A stretch of 64,000 nucleotides of DNA from a virus: positions 1 through 64,000 of IMG/VR virus record IMGVR_UViG_3300012271_000005; one strand, given 5' to 3'. Numbering within the stretch: position 1 is the first letter of the stretch; every line of letters begins with the position of its first letter. This document shows positions 35,935 through 46,580 of this stretch, piece after piece. The notes beneath the pieces are model-generated. The model saw nothing but the letters and a program-made list of their open reading frames with translations. It made no database searches and had not been told where the DNA came from. Position numbers and translations under genes: made by a program.

Positions 35935-38900
35935 ATGACAGGCGACTTCAACGGCTGGGTGCTTCGTAAGCCACGGGTAGCAGCTTCCAACGCCAACACC
36001 ACCGCTGAACCTGATGTCGTCGTGCGCGAGCAGGATGAGGCCGCGTATCGCGCCTCCTACCTCGACAACGTGAGCGCTACGGGGTCGGAGTACCTCGTCC
36101 GTACTGCACAGACCGGTGACCTCGTGGTCCCCTCGTCGATCACCGAGATTGCGAGCCCCTTTGATGGCTCCTTGCCGACCGCGCTCGTCTTCACGTTCAA
36201 CACGCAGGGTCGCGCCGTCGCTGCGCCCGTGCTCCCCGCAGATGTGACGCCCCTTCCGGACAGCGTGGACACGTCTGCCGGCCTGATCACCTATCTGGTC
36301 GCCCCTGGTGTGGCACCCACCGTCACCTTTGTACCTGCACCCCTGTCTGTCGAGTACACCCGCAACGACTCGGGGCGTACGCGCTTTGGATACGATGCGC
36401 GCGTGTCCCGTTGGGAGACCCTCCCCGGAGGCTCACCCGAGTCCCTCGGTCTGGTGCCTGAAACCGGCCTCCTCACGCTCCCTCTCGTTGAAGCTGATGC
36501 AGCGGGCGCGCCGGCCCCTCCTCGCGTCCTGCTTGGCAATCCGGACCGTCTGTTGGGGACCCTCGTGGACGTCACACAGCTCCTGGGTGAAGACGCGTTC
36601 GCGGATTACCGTGATGGCATCCTTGACCCTGCGTCTGGAGAAGGGGCGCTGAACGTGGAGACGGGGGAGCTTCGACTCGCCCCGTCCTTGACGGTAGGAT
36701 TCGAGGCTCAGGAGGCCTTCTTTACCCGGCGCAACTTCTTCGCCTTTGATGCGTCAACGGGACGCGTCGGGATCATCGGAGAGGACCTCCTCTTGAACCC
36801 GTTGCCCCTGGTCGGAGAGGAGCCCCTGCTTCGCGTAGGGTACGGCTCGTATCTAAACGCGTCCGTAGGGGCGGGCTCTCCGGTGGGCAGCGAGCAGGCA
36901 CGTGTTGATCCGCTCACGGGTCGAGTCAACTTGAGCGCGGCTCTTGAGGCTCAATCAGAGGGCTTAGCTCTCTACTACGATGGGGTTCTTACGGGGACCG
37001 CGACGCCTCAGGCTCCTACAGTGCTCGGAGACCTCCTCTCCAACCAATCGGGCCTCTCCAATGTGGACCTCCTGGAGTACGAGCCGGAGGCGCTGGTGCT
37101 CTATATCGAACAGACCGGGGAGGCGGTGCGCGAGCTGGAGTTCGTGGCCGACCCGTCGGACTTCACTGAGGCGCGCAACCTCCCTCCCACGAAGGCGCAG
37201 GTCGCCCGGTCAGATGGGTCCGTTCGCTTGAGCCAGCGTTTCGTTTCGGCCAACCTCTCGCGTGATCTTGTGGCGGGCTCCACGGACCTCACGCTCGAAC
37301 GTGGGCTGACGTTTCGGATGGGCCGATCACCCCTTGACCCAACCAACGCAGCCGGGCTCCCGGACGGCCAAGGCGTCTTGCGCCTGGAAGATGAGCTGCT
37401 GGGCCCCGTTCGCAGTGGGCCTTCCGCGTTCCTGACTCAGGTGCCCCTGGTCGACGTCGCAGGTTATGCGGCAGACACCTTTTACCGTCTGGGGAGCGGG
37501 GCCCAACGGCGCGTACTCGTCCCGGATGAGGAGGTGATCTATGATTTTGATACCCGTCAGCTCCTGTGGGCCCAGCGTCGTACCACCTCACAGACGATCT
37601 CTCAGCGCACGTTCTCCGTACGCGTCCCGGATCAGGTCCTGCTCAACCGTAACTACAGCTTCGAGCTGAACCGGGGCAGCGGCTTTGAGGCCCTGGAGGA
37701 TGGCGTCAACGCCTCCGTGGACTTCGACATTGGGGAGATCCGCTTCACCCAGACGCAGGGTGAGGTTCTGATTGAAGACGTCGCGACCGTGGCGGGACAG
37801 GAGTTCACGTTCTTGACCGAGGACCTCTCCGGGGTCGTCATTTCGCTGGTGGACCTTGACCGGCCCCTGCTTCGTACAGGCCTGAACGCCTACACGATCA
37901 CGGGCATCGCGGGTAGCGTGGTGACCGTGGAGGGGGACGTCCAGGAGAGCGGCTCCGTCGCTGTCGAGATCATCTCCGCGCCCGAGCCCGTGTACGCGTA
38001 CGCGCTCGCGCAGGTGAACCTCAACCCGGACATCGTGGCGGCGTTCCTGGTCCGCGAGGTGGACAGCTCCGGGACCGTCTACGCTCCGGGGACCACAGGA
38101 GAGGTCTATGCGGTCTCGGGCGGAGTCCGTCGTGATGTCGTACGGCTCGCCTCAACCGTTCTCGGAGAGGCACAGGATGCCTTGACGCTTCCTGCGTTTG
38201 CACAGGGGGCCGAGGCTGTCTTTGAGATCTACCTTGGGAGTGATCTCCTGGTAGAGGTCGGCGGGACGCCCAACCAGGGTGAGTACCGCATCATGGGCGT
38301 GGACTTGGTGCTCTCCTCGGCGGACGTGCTGGCCAACCCCAAAGAGCTGGTTACGCTGGACCCGAGCCTGAGCACGGCGCGCGCGACCGGGGACGTGGAG
38401 CTGCTGGTCGCTACCCGCGAGCTGGGGTTCCCTCTTGACCTCGCAGTCGTAGACCTCTACGTACAGGTCGAGGCGCGTATCCAGGACCGCCTCCTCTACT
38501 TCTCCCAGCCTTTCGCTGCGGGAGATCGCCTGAGGGCGCGCTACCGTACCGCTGATGAGGTTGAGGTGGAGGAAGAGGTAGGCTTTCGCGTCGTGGAGGA
38601 TGCCGTGATCGTGAGCGCGACCGAGGCGACCTACGGGGCTGGACGCCTCCTCGACCCGAACCGCGCTCCTATCATACTCGTCAATGGAGCACGCACAGAC
38701 CTCCCGGTAGATCCGGTGGCGGGCACCATCAACACCAGCTCGGTTCGTACGGGGCGCACGATCAGCGTGAGCTACGCCGCACTCGATGCCAAGGGTGGGG
38801 AACAGACCGCGAGCCTTCTCCAGACGCCCGTGTCTCCTGATGTGGTGTTCGCTCCTGGGACCAGCCAGACCTTGCGCGGTGATCAGACCGACGACCTCTT

Positions 38901-41900
38901 CCTGGGTGCGTTTGTCCAGGCGGGCTCAACGAGCTTCACCGTGGCGAGCGTGCCGACCTATGATGGAACGCAAACCACCTTCGAGGTCGAGCCTTCGCTC
39001 CCTCAAGAGGTACGCAATCCGATCACTCTTGTCAGCGGGACGGTGTTTGACTTCGAGGTACTCCCCACGCTTGCCTTTGATGCCCCCGTGCAGGGCTCGA
39101 CAACCTTGCGCGTCTTCTCAGACGTGACAGGCCTCCTCAAGGCGCAGCGGGTGCTCGTGCTCGACTCGGACGCTTACTACGTCACCGACGTCACCTTCGA
39201 CGGTGGCCAGACTGTCCTCTCCTTGGCGAGCCCGCTCGCGCGCGCATACAGCTCTCCCCTGGCGTCTCAGTCCGTGTTTACGGTGTATGGCCCCGGTGCT
39301 CAGGTCCTGTTGACCGAGAAGACGGGACTCGACGGAGGCCTCGTTGAGGTGATCCGCCGCGCCGCAAATGGAGACCTTACGGTAGTAGATCCCTCGACCT
39401 ACCTGTTTGAGCCTGCGGGTCGTCTCACTCTGGACCCTACCCTGACGGCTCCGCTGTCTCGGGGAGAGGTGGTCTTCTTGCGGTACACCGCGCTCGATCC
39501 GGTAGGCCCCACGACTCTTGGGGGACAGCTCTTCTTGCCTCGCTTCCGTGGGACCTACACGCAACGGGTCAACGCCTCCGAGACCAATGGCTACCTGGGG
39601 TCGAACCTGTACGTGAGCGCGACCTTGCGCGCGCCTGACACCTTCTACTTTCGCGTCCTCCCTCTCGCGGAATGGTCCGAGGAGGTCGCTCAAGGCTTGA
39701 CGACCTCTTCAGGCACGGGCCCCGTGGTCTCTTCGTTCGCGACGACGCCCCTGTCAGATCAAGGTATCCAGACCCTGGTTGGGGAAGGGGGAGACCTCTA
39801 CGATACCGACCGCGCCGCGCGTCGCTACCTTTCGTTCTACAATGACCTCGTGACCGCCTTCGAGAACGTCCAGGAGGTCCTGGATGGTCGAGTGATCGGA
39901 GACCGTGACGGCAAGTTCCGCTTCACCGTCCGTGCAGACTCGACCCCTGGAGGTGAGGACCCGATCACGGGACGCCTGCTTCCCTACTACATCAACCCGG
40001 CCAACCCTGGAGTGCGTCCGACGAGCGTTCAGATCGGGGACACGGGAGACCTGACCTTGCAGACCGGGCTCGTCCAGAACAACCTCGACGACATCCTGCT
40101 CACCTCCAAGCGCCCCTTCTCCCTGAACATCCTCGGGTTCACGATCGACTACACAGGCACGTTCAAGCGTGCCTGGGAGCCCTCACGCCTCTCGCGTCTC
40201 TACCCCGAAGAGTCCACGGTCCAGACGATCACGGTGCCCCCTCTTGGCGGAGGCGGCAGCTACACGTTTGGAGACGATGGCGGGCAGATCCTGGCAGACT
40301 CGGGCGTCACGGGGGTCCTGGCGATCAAGGGTATCCGTCCGCGCGGGTCCGCCGCCACGGTTACGAAGGTGACGCCCGGAGATCCGCTCGTGCTGTCTTG
40401 CGCGCAGACCTATGACCCGATCACAGGCGACCTCTCCAACGCTCCCTATGACCTCACCACAGGTGACCCCTCGCGCGCGCGCCCGCCGTTTGAAGTAGGT
40501 AGCCGGGTCGACATAGGCCGGGTCGTCTTTAGCCGAAACGGTGAGGATGTCACGAGGACCGAGGTGCTCGTGGCTCGGGACTTGGTGGTCGACTCGGTGA
40601 CCGCTTCAACTCTTGAGCTGGTCGAGGGTGCAGGCACGGCAATCGGTTCGGTAAATACACGAGCGGGAGATACGGTGTACGAGGCTACGCCTCTGGACCT
40701 CCCCGGAGTCGCAGACTTGGCATCGCTCGACCCGGCCGACATGCCCTTCTACCGCAACCCACTGGACGTGACCCTGGACGGAGCGACTGGAGAAGTCATT
40801 AACCCGACCCTACCCGGATTCTTTGCGACCTTGCTCGGTCAGAAGGTGCCTCCTCCCGGCACTCTGCTCGATCTGACCGTGAGCTACCAGAATACGAACA
40901 CGTCTCCTCGTCGTCCTCCCGCTCTTGATGGAGGTGCGGCCAATGACGATGGGGACCTCAGCGTCCCGTTCGTCTCTCCAATGCCGGACTCGGAGCTGTC
41001 TCGTCTGCCTGCCGAGCTGGCTGCGATCACGACGCTACTCTCCAACACGGAGCCCGGCGTCTACGTGTCCGCGGCGACGCGTCTCTCGGCCACGACCCTC
41101 TCGACGTCTCTGGACCTCACTGGCCTTGGAGTGGGAGTCCAGGGGTTCACCCTCCTTGAAGGTTCTCCTGTGGTCTACTCCTCTTCGGAGGTGCCGGGAC
41201 CCAACGTCTTGACCCTGGCAGCGTTTGAGTATGAGGACCTGACGGCTCCCTTTGAGGTGCCTGACCTCTTCGCGGGTTCTGGTACCGTAGCGGGCGCGGT
41301 CCTTACCGACGCGGGCACGGACTTCACCGCGTTCTCGGGAGCGACGATCACCCTCAATATTGACGGCGGAGCCTCTTACCCGGTGAGCGTGCTCTCCAAC
41401 GGGTCTCTTACGGCTACGGGCGTGATCGCGGAGACGGGCGCGCAAAGCTACACGTTGAGTGCGAGCGGGGTAGGCTCCATCTCCACGGACTTGACCACTC
41501 TGGAGGCTCCTGGAGTTGACTTCACCTCGGCGTCCGGGCCCTTCACCGTCGCACGTCCGTTCAATGGCGGCCTCTCTCCCATCACCTTCCTCGTGGGAGA
41601 GGGCTCAGACGGATCTCTCGTGCCAGACCTCATCCCTTCAGGCTTCAACGGACCGTTGGCAGTGGGTCCACTGGTGCCGGTAGCCTCAGGGACCGCTCAG
41701 GTGTCTGTCACAAACGTGCTCAGTACCCTGGACTCCCTGGCATCTGTGGCTCCAGGAGACACGCTCATCATTGCCTCTTCGTCTCCCAACGCTGGCCGCT
41801 ACCGGGTGGGTGCAGTAGGCGCGACGACGTTGACCCTGGATGTGGGAGCGGACGCGAGCATCTGGAACACCTTCTTCTGGGACAATGAGGGCGGAGGCAT

Positions 41901-42768
41901 CACTTACCCTGTGGACTACACGGTCGTGCGTCCTCGCCGCTACAGCGTGGAGATGGAAGACTACCGCGAGGAGCTGGCACGTCAGCGGGTGATCTATGAG
42001 GACAACGCCAACGCGCCGGCTGACATCATTGGCTTCCTCACGGCGACGTCTTCCAACCCCGCCACGCCCTTGAAAGAGCGGCTGGACGCTCTTGACGCCC
42101 TCCTGTTGCCGGCTCCTTTCCTTACGCTTACCGGCGTGGCGGAGACGGGCGCGCAGACCTTGACCGGTGGCGTGGACTTCGTGGTGGAGGGGGTGGAGAC
42201 GGGAGACCTCGTGCGCGTGGACGCGGGTATCAATCGAGGCTTCTACTTCGTCACTGGAGTCTCCAGCGCAGCGATCACCCTGGACGGCTCGAACCCTTAC
42301 GTCACCTACACGCTGAGCAACGACGGCGCTACGGACTACACGGTCACCAAGGCGGAGGGGTTCCAGGACCTCACGTACCAGCTCGTGCTCTCGGAGATCT
42401 ACGGACTTGACCAACGCATCGAGCGTCTGGACGCGGGTATCCGAGGGGTCGACACGGACACGGACGACCTTCTGGGAGTGCTTCCGTACGGTAGCCTGAC
42501 AGGAGACTACACCGACGACACCCTCACGGCCCACCAGACGCAAGCTCAGGCGAGGTTGGACCGTCTACAGGTGGTTCCCACGCTTGCTCAGGACATCGAA
42601 GGCATCTTGAAGGGGTCTGAGGCCCTGTATGATACGCGGTATGCCTGGGTAGACTATCGCGCGAACCTTGAAACAGGTACCCTGCCAAGAATCCGTCGAT
42701 ACCTTGCTACGGTAGACAAAGAGAAGGAGCGACGCTTGAGGGAACTCACTCGCGCCGGTTCAACTTGA
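35935..42768 (+). CDS. Giant virion protein, 2277 aa
   Basis: The longest frame in the window, no breaks. The sequence is dominated by repeated beta elements. A 'D-P-x-x-G-x-x-x-L' element ending in Y-x-x-x-D recurs (DPLTGRVNLSAALEAQSEG; DTSAGLITYLVAPG). Another element, PGDTLIIASSSPNAGRYRVG, recurs near residues 1940 and 2080 (ETGDLVRVDAGINRGFYFV). The last ~100 residues are helical and basic. Size and place between the small virion genes and another large one suggest a baseplate or tail-fibre-network protein. No enzyme motif was seen. Confidence 0.7.
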   Translation: MTGDFNGWVLRKPRVAASNANTTAEPDVVVREQDEAAYRASYLDNVSATGSEYLVRTAQTGDLVVPSSITEIASPFDGSLPTALVFTFNTQGRAVAAPVLPADVTPLPDSVDTSAGLITYLVAPGVAPTVTFVPAPLSVEYTRNDSGRTRFGYDARVSRWETLPGGSPESLGLVPETGLLTLPLVEADAAGAPAPPRVLLGNPDRLLGTLVDVTQLLGEDAFADYRDGILDPASGEGALNVETGELRLAPSLTVGFEAQEAFFTRRNFFAFDASTGRVGIIGEDLLLNPLPLVGEEPLLRVGYGSYLNASVGAGSPVGSEQARVDPLTGRVNLSAALEAQSEGLALYYDGVLTGTATPQAPTVLGDLLSNQSGLSNVDLLEYEPEALVLYIEQTGEAVRELEFVADPSDFTEARNLPPTKAQVARSDGSVRLSQRFVSANLSRDLVAGSTDLTLERGLTFRMGRSPLDPTNAAGLPDGQGVLRLEDELLGPVRSGPSAFLTQVPLVDVAGYAADTFYRLGSGAQRRVLVPDEEVIYDFDTRQLLWAQRRTTSQTISQRTFSVRVPDQVLLNRNYSFELNRGSGFEALEDGVNASVDFDIGEIRFTQTQGEVLIEDVATVAGQEFTFLTEDLSGVVISLVDLDRPLLRTGLNAYTITGIAGSVVTVEGDVQESGSVAVEIISAPEPVYAYALAQVNLNPDIVAAFLVREVDSSGTVYAPGTTGEVYAVSGGVRRDVVRLASTVLGEAQDALTLPAFAQGAEAVFEIYLGSDLLVEVGGTPNQGEYRIMGVDLVLSSADVLANPKELVTLDPSLSTARATGDVELLVATRELGFPLDLAVVDLYVQVEARIQDRLLYFSQPFAAGDRLRARYRTADEVEVEEEVGFRVVEDAVIVSATEATYGAGRLLDPNRAPIILVNGARTDLPVDPVAGTINTSSVRTGRTISVSYAALDAKGGEQTASLLQTPVSPDVVFAPGTSQTLRGDQTDDLFLGAFVQAGSTSFTVASVPTYDGTQTTFEVEPSLPQEVRNPITLVSGTVFDFEVLPTLAFDAPVQGSTTLRVFSDVTGLLKAQRVLVLDSDAYYVTDVTFDGGQTVLSLASPLARAYSSPLASQSVFTVYGPGAQVLLTEKTGLDGGLVEVIRRAANGDLTVVDPSTYLFEPAGRLTLDPTLTAPLSRGEVVFLRYTALDPVGPTTLGGQLFLPRFRGTYTQRVNASETNGYLGSNLYVSATLRAPDTFYFRVLPLAEWSEEVAQGLTTSSGTGPVVSSFATTPLSDQGIQTLVGEGGDLYDTDRAARRYLSFYNDLVTAFENVQEVLDGRVIGDRDGKFRFTVRADSTPGGEDPITGRLLPYYINPANPGVRPTSVQIGDTGDLTLQTGLVQNNLDDILLTSKRPFSLNILGFTIDYTGTFKRAWEPSRLSRLYPEESTVQTITVPPLGGGGSYTFGDDGGQILADSGVTGVLAIKGIRPRGSAATVTKVTPGDPLVLSCAQTYDPITGDLSNAPYDLTTGDPSRARPPFEVGSRVDIGRVVFSRNGEDVTRTEVLVARDLVVDSVTASTLELVEGAGTAIGSVNTRAGDTVYEATPLDLPGVADLASLDPADMPFYRNPLDVTLDGATGEVINPTLPGFFATLLGQKVPPPGTLLDLTVSYQNTNTSPRRPPALDGGAANDDGDLSVPFVSPMPDSELSRLPAELAAITTLLSNTEPGVYVSAATRLSATTLSTSLDLTGLGVGVQGFTLLEGSPVVYSSSEVPGPNVLTLAAFEYEDLTAPFEVPDLFAGSGTVAGAVLTDAGTDFTAFSGATITLNIDGGASYPVSVLSNGSLTATGVIAETGAQSYTLSASGVGSISTDLTTLEAPGVDFTSASGPFTVARPFNGGLSPITFLVGEGSDGSLVPDLIPSGFNGPLAVGPLVPVASGTAQVSVTNVLSTLDSLASVAPGDTLIIASSSPNAGRYRVGAVGATTLTLDVGADASIWNTFFWDNEGGGITYPVDYTVVRPRRYSVEMEDYREELARQRVIYEDNANAPADIIGFLTATSSNPATPLKERLDALDALLLPAPFLTLTGVAETGAQTLTGGVDFVVEGVETGDLVRVDAGINRGFYFVTGVSSAAITLDGSNPYVTYTLSNDGATDYTVTKAEGFQDLTYQLVLSEIYGLDQRIERLDAGIRGVDTDTDDLLGVLPYGSLTGDYTDDTLTAHQTQAQARLDRLQVVPTLAQDIEGILKGSEALYDTRYAWVDYRANLETGTLPRIRRYLATVDKEKERRLRELTRAGST

Positions 42769-42785
42769 ATCCAAAGGTAGTTCTG

Positions 42786-42965
42786 ATGGAAGATAGGCGC
42801 ACCTGGGTAAGCCAGGACATCAAGCGATCACAGACCCTACGTGATCGCCTCAAGGAGATCCGGGAAGGCCTCTCGGATCTCAGGGACCAGCTAAGGCGAA
42901 CACCTGATGATCGACATGACACTGGAGATGGGGCCGACGCCTCTACGGCAAGACCCCTGGAATGA
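42786..42965 (+). CDS. Small coiled-coil protein, 59 aa
   Basis: ATG behind AAAGGTAGTTCTG. The first 40 residues form a charged helix (SQTLRDRLKEIREGLSDLRD). The last 20 overlap the next gene in another frame and look less natural, so the true end could differ if there is a frameshift. Confidence 0.4.
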   Translation: MEDRRTWVSQDIKRSQTLRDRLKEIREGLSDLRDQLRRTPDDRHDTGDGADASTARPLE

Positions 42966-43140
42966 TTATTACGAGCGCCTCGGTGAGCTGGCCTGCAAGC
43001 TCGACCTGGACGAAGATGAGGAGGGGGAGTACCGCACCCTCTCAGCGCTTCTGAAGGTACACATGGAGCTGATGGCCGAGAGCGCGGTCCCGGAGACTGG
43101 ATCAGTCGAAGCCCTGAAGGGCCGGTACGGAGTGTCTTGA
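42907..43140 (+). CDS. Small helical protein, 77 aa
   Basis: Starts at ATG 42907 (or 42916, giving MTLEMGPTPL). Helical and acidic (LGELACKLDLDEDEEGEYR). Its stop is directly followed by the next start codon. Possibly a small virion assembly factor; no family recognised. Confidence 0.5.
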   Translation: MIDMTLEMGPTPLRQDPWNDYYERLGELACKLDLDEDEEGEYRTLSALLKVHMELMAESAVPETGSVEALKGRYGVS

Positions 43141-45372
43141 ATGGCAGATTGGCAGAATCTGGAGGTAGACCTCTCGGGGGTACAGGCGGGGGTTGATGGT
43201 ACACAGGCGGTCTCGGACGCGGTGAGTGCCGTGGGGCAGATTGCGTCGGCTTTGCTTGGCCTGTTGCGGACCTTCACCGTCCCTTCCTTGCCCAATCCCA
43301 TCGCCGGCGCAACCATGTTGCTGATCGCACAGCTTGAGGACCTCCTGGAGAGCCTGGGAGATACCGGAGCGTTTGGGCTCTTCCTGTTGCCCACGACTCT
43401 GGACGACCTCGCAGACAGCGCTGGTGGGTACGCACGCTTCGAGCAGCGCGTGGTAGCGTCCTTCTACGACACGGCGGACGCCGAGCGTCCTCAGGTGGGC
43501 CAAGCAGGTACGCTGGGCGGGCTAGTGATCTACGTCAACGCTCCCAGTCCGGCCGGCATCATCGAGAAGGCCTTGGCCCTGGCGAGGCTCTTTGGCCAGC
43601 GTCCGGAGGTGTCTTACCCCTCCCCCATAAGCCTTCGAGCTACCCCCGCGTCAGACCTCGGCGTGGCCATCCCCGGCGTGATCGACATCTACACGCAAGG
43701 CATCGACCCGCCCACCACGATCCTGCTGGAGTGGGAGGAGCCCAAGAGCACGCAGAACATCTTCTTCGACCTATTCGCGGCCAACAAGTTCTACATCGAA
43801 CGCTCCCGATCACGGGAAGGCAAGCGCCTCACCGTGACTCAACCCTCTACCATTCAGATCGACCCTCTCGCGCGTCGCCGTAACGCGCCACCGGAGTATC
43901 GCGAGCCCGTGCTCGATGAGAAAGGCGCCGTGACGACCGTGTGGGAGCCCCTCGACCCCTCCAACCCGTTCCTCGACGCAGACGACGCAGACGAGGGAGA
44001 AGGCCGCCTCGGAGCCAACTTCCTCGCGGGAACCTACTCGACCGTCTTGCGCGGCCTCACTCCGGGACAGGATGAGGGGTATTACTACCGTATCCGGAGT
44101 GTCCCCGAGAACACCGTGTTGGCGAGCCGACCGGTCGAGACGACTGATGCCGGGGGCGTGACCGCACAAGAGATCGCGTATGAGTTGAAGCTGGACGGCA
44201 AGCCTTATCAGGGCTCTCCCCCCTCGTCTCCCGTCTATGGATTCATCCCGGAGATCCCCAAACAGACGGGGGGCGCAGCGTTCGACCTCCCCACGGCCCT
44301 GCTCAACGTCTACCGCGCCGCGTACCTGCTACGCTTTGACACCACGGTCTTTGACGACAGCTCTCAGCCCTTGACGGGCTCGGGTATCCTCAACCCGATC
44401 ACGCCACAGACGATCCTTGACCTCCCCCCGGACGACTTCGACTTTGACGGTACGGGCTCAGTCTCGGCGGCGTTCGAGTCGCAGTCTCCAGGTGGCTTTC
44501 GATCCACCGAAGACGGCGTGCGGTACTTCTCGGGTGAGTTCTTTCCGGAGGTGTTCTTTGAGCAGGGACCTCCAGGCTACGCAGACTCGAAGCGGAACGT
44601 GGCAACGCTGGGGGCGATCACGTCGTCGTCAGCTCTGGAAGATGACCCGTTCGCAGGAGCGCGTGAGCTGTTTGCGGCCAAGCTCGGCCTTACCGTTCGG
44701 GAGCGGTATCGCCTGTATGTGGACGAGGTGGCCACAGATAAGATCGAACGGATACTACCCCTCATCGCACGCAACGAGACGCTCCTGGGGGCTATACGGA
44801 CATCCTACGTTGGATTCGAGGCGGACCTTCTGGAACTCCTCACGGGATTCACGACAGACTTCACGCTGATCGAGCGTGAGGACCTGCGAATCGCCGTGGC
44901 GAGCCTGATGGTCCTCTTTGATGGGCAGATTCGCCCCGGTCAGCCTCCCAACTGGAGATCTGTCCGGCTCTTCAAGGACGTTCTGCCTGAGGTTGATCGC
45001 GTGGGCGCGGAGCTTCTGGCTGCCATACAGAGCATCGAGCTGGCGACCGCCGACGTGAGCACACGCCTTGACGCGACAGTGGAGGGCTTGCAGAACCGTT
45101 TGGCCGCGCTCGACGCGGTAGTAGACGCCCTTGATGAGATCATTTCGTTCCTGGATGCGGTCTCCGGGACGGCGCTCACGGCTTCGATCCTATTCATCCC
45201 GCCTCAGACTGGAGGCGCTCCTGCGTTCGTGAACGAGGTCCTCGCGGCACAGGACAAGCCCACGAGCGAGCCCACCGACTACGGCGGAGGTTTCGTGCTC
45301 GCAGCCGGAGGGGCGGGTCCTGGGGACGGCGCCGCGCTCTTTGATGCGCTACGGTTCGTCTTCGGCTTCTAG
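43141..45372 (+). CDS. Large virion-region protein, 743 aa
   Basis: Begins directly after the preceding stop. The N-terminal 70 residues are hydrophobic and helical (AVGQIASALLGLLRTFTVPS). The middle contains a fibronectin-like region (TTILLEWEEPKSTQNIFFDL, LRGLTPGQDEGYYYRIRSVP). The C-terminal third is helical (LDATVEGLQNRLAALDAVVD) and the last residues are Gly-rich. It is the last gene of the large forward-strand virion block and is likely part of the baseplate or fibre apparatus. Confidence 0.65.
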   Translation: MADWQNLEVDLSGVQAGVDGTQAVSDAVSAVGQIASALLGLLRTFTVPSLPNPIAGATMLLIAQLEDLLESLGDTGAFGLFLLPTTLDDLADSAGGYARFEQRVVASFYDTADAERPQVGQAGTLGGLVIYVNAPSPAGIIEKALALARLFGQRPEVSYPSPISLRATPASDLGVAIPGVIDIYTQGIDPPTTILLEWEEPKSTQNIFFDLFAANKFYIERSRSREGKRLTVTQPSTIQIDPLARRRNAPPEYREPVLDEKGAVTTVWEPLDPSNPFLDADDADEGEGRLGANFLAGTYSTVLRGLTPGQDEGYYYRIRSVPENTVLASRPVETTDAGGVTAQEIAYELKLDGKPYQGSPPSSPVYGFIPEIPKQTGGAAFDLPTALLNVYRAAYLLRFDTTVFDDSSQPLTGSGILNPITPQTILDLPPDDFDFDGTGSVSAAFESQSPGGFRSTEDGVRYFSGEFFPEVFFEQGPPGYADSKRNVATLGAITSSSALEDDPFAGARELFAAKLGLTVRERYRLYVDEVATDKIERILPLIARNETLLGAIRTSYVGFEADLLELLTGFTTDFTLIEREDLRIAVASLMVLFDGQIRPGQPPNWRSVRLFKDVLPEVDRVGAELLAAIQSIELATADVSTRLDATVEGLQNRLAALDAVVDALDEIISFLDAVSGTALTASILFIPPQTGGAPAFVNEVLAAQDKPTSEPTDYGGGFVLAAGGAGPGDGAALFDALRFVFGF

Positions 45373-45711
45373 TTTCGGCGTTGGGAAGATGAGAGCGTCT
45401 TTCAGGATCTCCTGGATCTCCCGATCGCACCGTCGTATCCGAATCTCCAGCTCTCGGAACTGTATCATGAGCTGCCAGAACTCCGAGAGGTTGCGGTCCT
45501 TCACGGCAACAGGCATCCCCGACAGTCGAATCTTCAGGTGTTCCGTGCCTCGCTCGACGAGCAGGCAAGGGGTAAATCTAACAACCTCGGCGCCCCAAAC
45601 AATGTAACTTTTGCGGGTGTTTATGACCCGGACGCCATATGGCGTCAGGTTCAGGGTGACGCCTTCCCCCAGAAGGTCCTGGAGGCGTCTGAGGGTTTCC
45701 GTGTCGCTCAT
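45349..45711 (-). CDS. Hypothetical protein, 120 aa
   Basis: The ATG at 45711 overlaps the preceding stop as ATGA. N-terminal helix (TETLRRLQDLLGEG), a beta middle (IVWGAEVVRFTPCLLVER) and a C-terminal helix. It overlaps the virion gene on the other strand by 24 bp at the 3' end. Function unknown. Confidence 0.55.
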   Translation of the reverse strand: MSDTETLRRLQDLLGEGVTLNLTPYGVRVINTRKSYIVWGAEVVRFTPCLLVERGTEHLKIRLSGMPVAVKDRNLSEFWQLMIQFRELEIRIRRCDREIQEILKDALIFPTPKLEAEDEP

Positions 45712-45965
45712 GACTCCGGGAGGTTGTCTAGCTCCTCCTGGAGCATGTCTCGCGCCCACTGCGGCACCGTCTTGCGGTACGAGTCACCACCCGTAAGCAG
45801 GGTCAGCGTGAGGGCGTCTCCCGAAGGCGCCTCACCCTTGCGCACTCCCCAGAAGAGGGCGCTGTAGGCATCGCCACCGGGAGCGCACGCGGTGGGTGCG
45901 CCCTTGGCGAGCTTTCGGAGCGCGACGCGGTGTGCTTCAGGGTTCGAGCTGGCATGAAATCCCAT
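45708..45965 (-). CDS. Hypothetical protein, 85 aa
   Basis: ATG behind AAGAGGAACACATC. The product is small and soluble (MGFHASSNPEAHRVALRKLA at the start). It forms a coupled pair with the following gene. Confidence 0.5.
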   Translation of the reverse strand: MGFHASSNPEAHRVALRKLAKGAPTACAPGGDAYSALFWGVRKGEAPSGDALTLTLLTGGDSYRKTVPQWARDMLQEELDNLPES

Positions 45966-46092
45966 GATGTGTTCCTCTTAGCGTTGTGTGTATGTAGGAG
46001 AGTCTACGCGTTACGTGGGGCGGACACTTAGCGCTGGACCACGTGCCAGACCCGTGGGCGCGTCTGCTTGTGACTGTAGGTGTTTGTCGAGG

Positions 46093-46230
46093 TCAGTGAG
46101 GACAGGCGGCCCCCAGGGTGCGACACCACTTACCGCTCAAGAGCTTGACGAAGTGGAATTTCTTGGCCCAGCTCTCGTGGTAGTCCAGGCGGGTGGTGCT
46201 GCGCGCGTGGTTGAGCGTGTTGAACGTCAT
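46093..46230 (-). CDS. Small protein, 45 aa
   Basis: A short frame with ATG behind CGGAGACAAGACC, reading MTFNTLNHARSTTRLDYHES and ending CRTLGAACPH. Codon use matches its neighbours. It lies between two reverse-strand genes in what would otherwise be a gap. No function is evident. Confidence 0.45.
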   Translation of the reverse strand: MTFNTLNHARSTTRLDYHESWAKKFHFVKLLSGKWCRTLGAACPH

Positions 46231-46272
46231 GGTCTTGTCTCCGTGTCTGAATGTTCGTGGTGCGGGAAGCTC

Positions 46273-46539
46273 TCAGCGGTAGCGGATGAAGTTCTCCGCC
46301 TCTTCGTGGAAGGACTGCCAGCGCTCCTCCATATGCTCCTCTTCCAGCTCTTTATCGCAGTGGCGGCAGTGGTCTCGCCACTCCTGGAGACAGTGCACCG
46401 AGTCTTCCGGGCTCAAGCCCTTGACCGACTCAAGGATCTCTTCCTTGCTCTTGGGTGCCTCGTCCGGGTCGAAGCTGTTGAGCAGCTCAAGGGCGAGCTG
46501 CTTGAACTGGAAGCGAAGCTCCTGAATCGAGTTGTCCAT
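46273..46539 (-). CDS. Small helical protein, 88 aa
   Basis: ATG behind GCAGGAGACGACGAC. Two helical halves joined near SPEDSVHCLQEW; it contains WRDHCRHCDKELEEEHMEER, with a C-x-x-C pair. It is driven by a phage-family promoter just upstream. Confidence 0.6.
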   Translation of the reverse strand: MDNSIQELRFQFKQLALELLNSFDPDEAPKSKEEILESVKGLSPEDSVHCLQEWRDHCRHCDKELEEEHMEERWQSFHEEAENFIRYR

Positions 46540-46580
46540 GTCGTCGTCTCCTGCGGTGTGTCGTTTCGTCTTACACACCC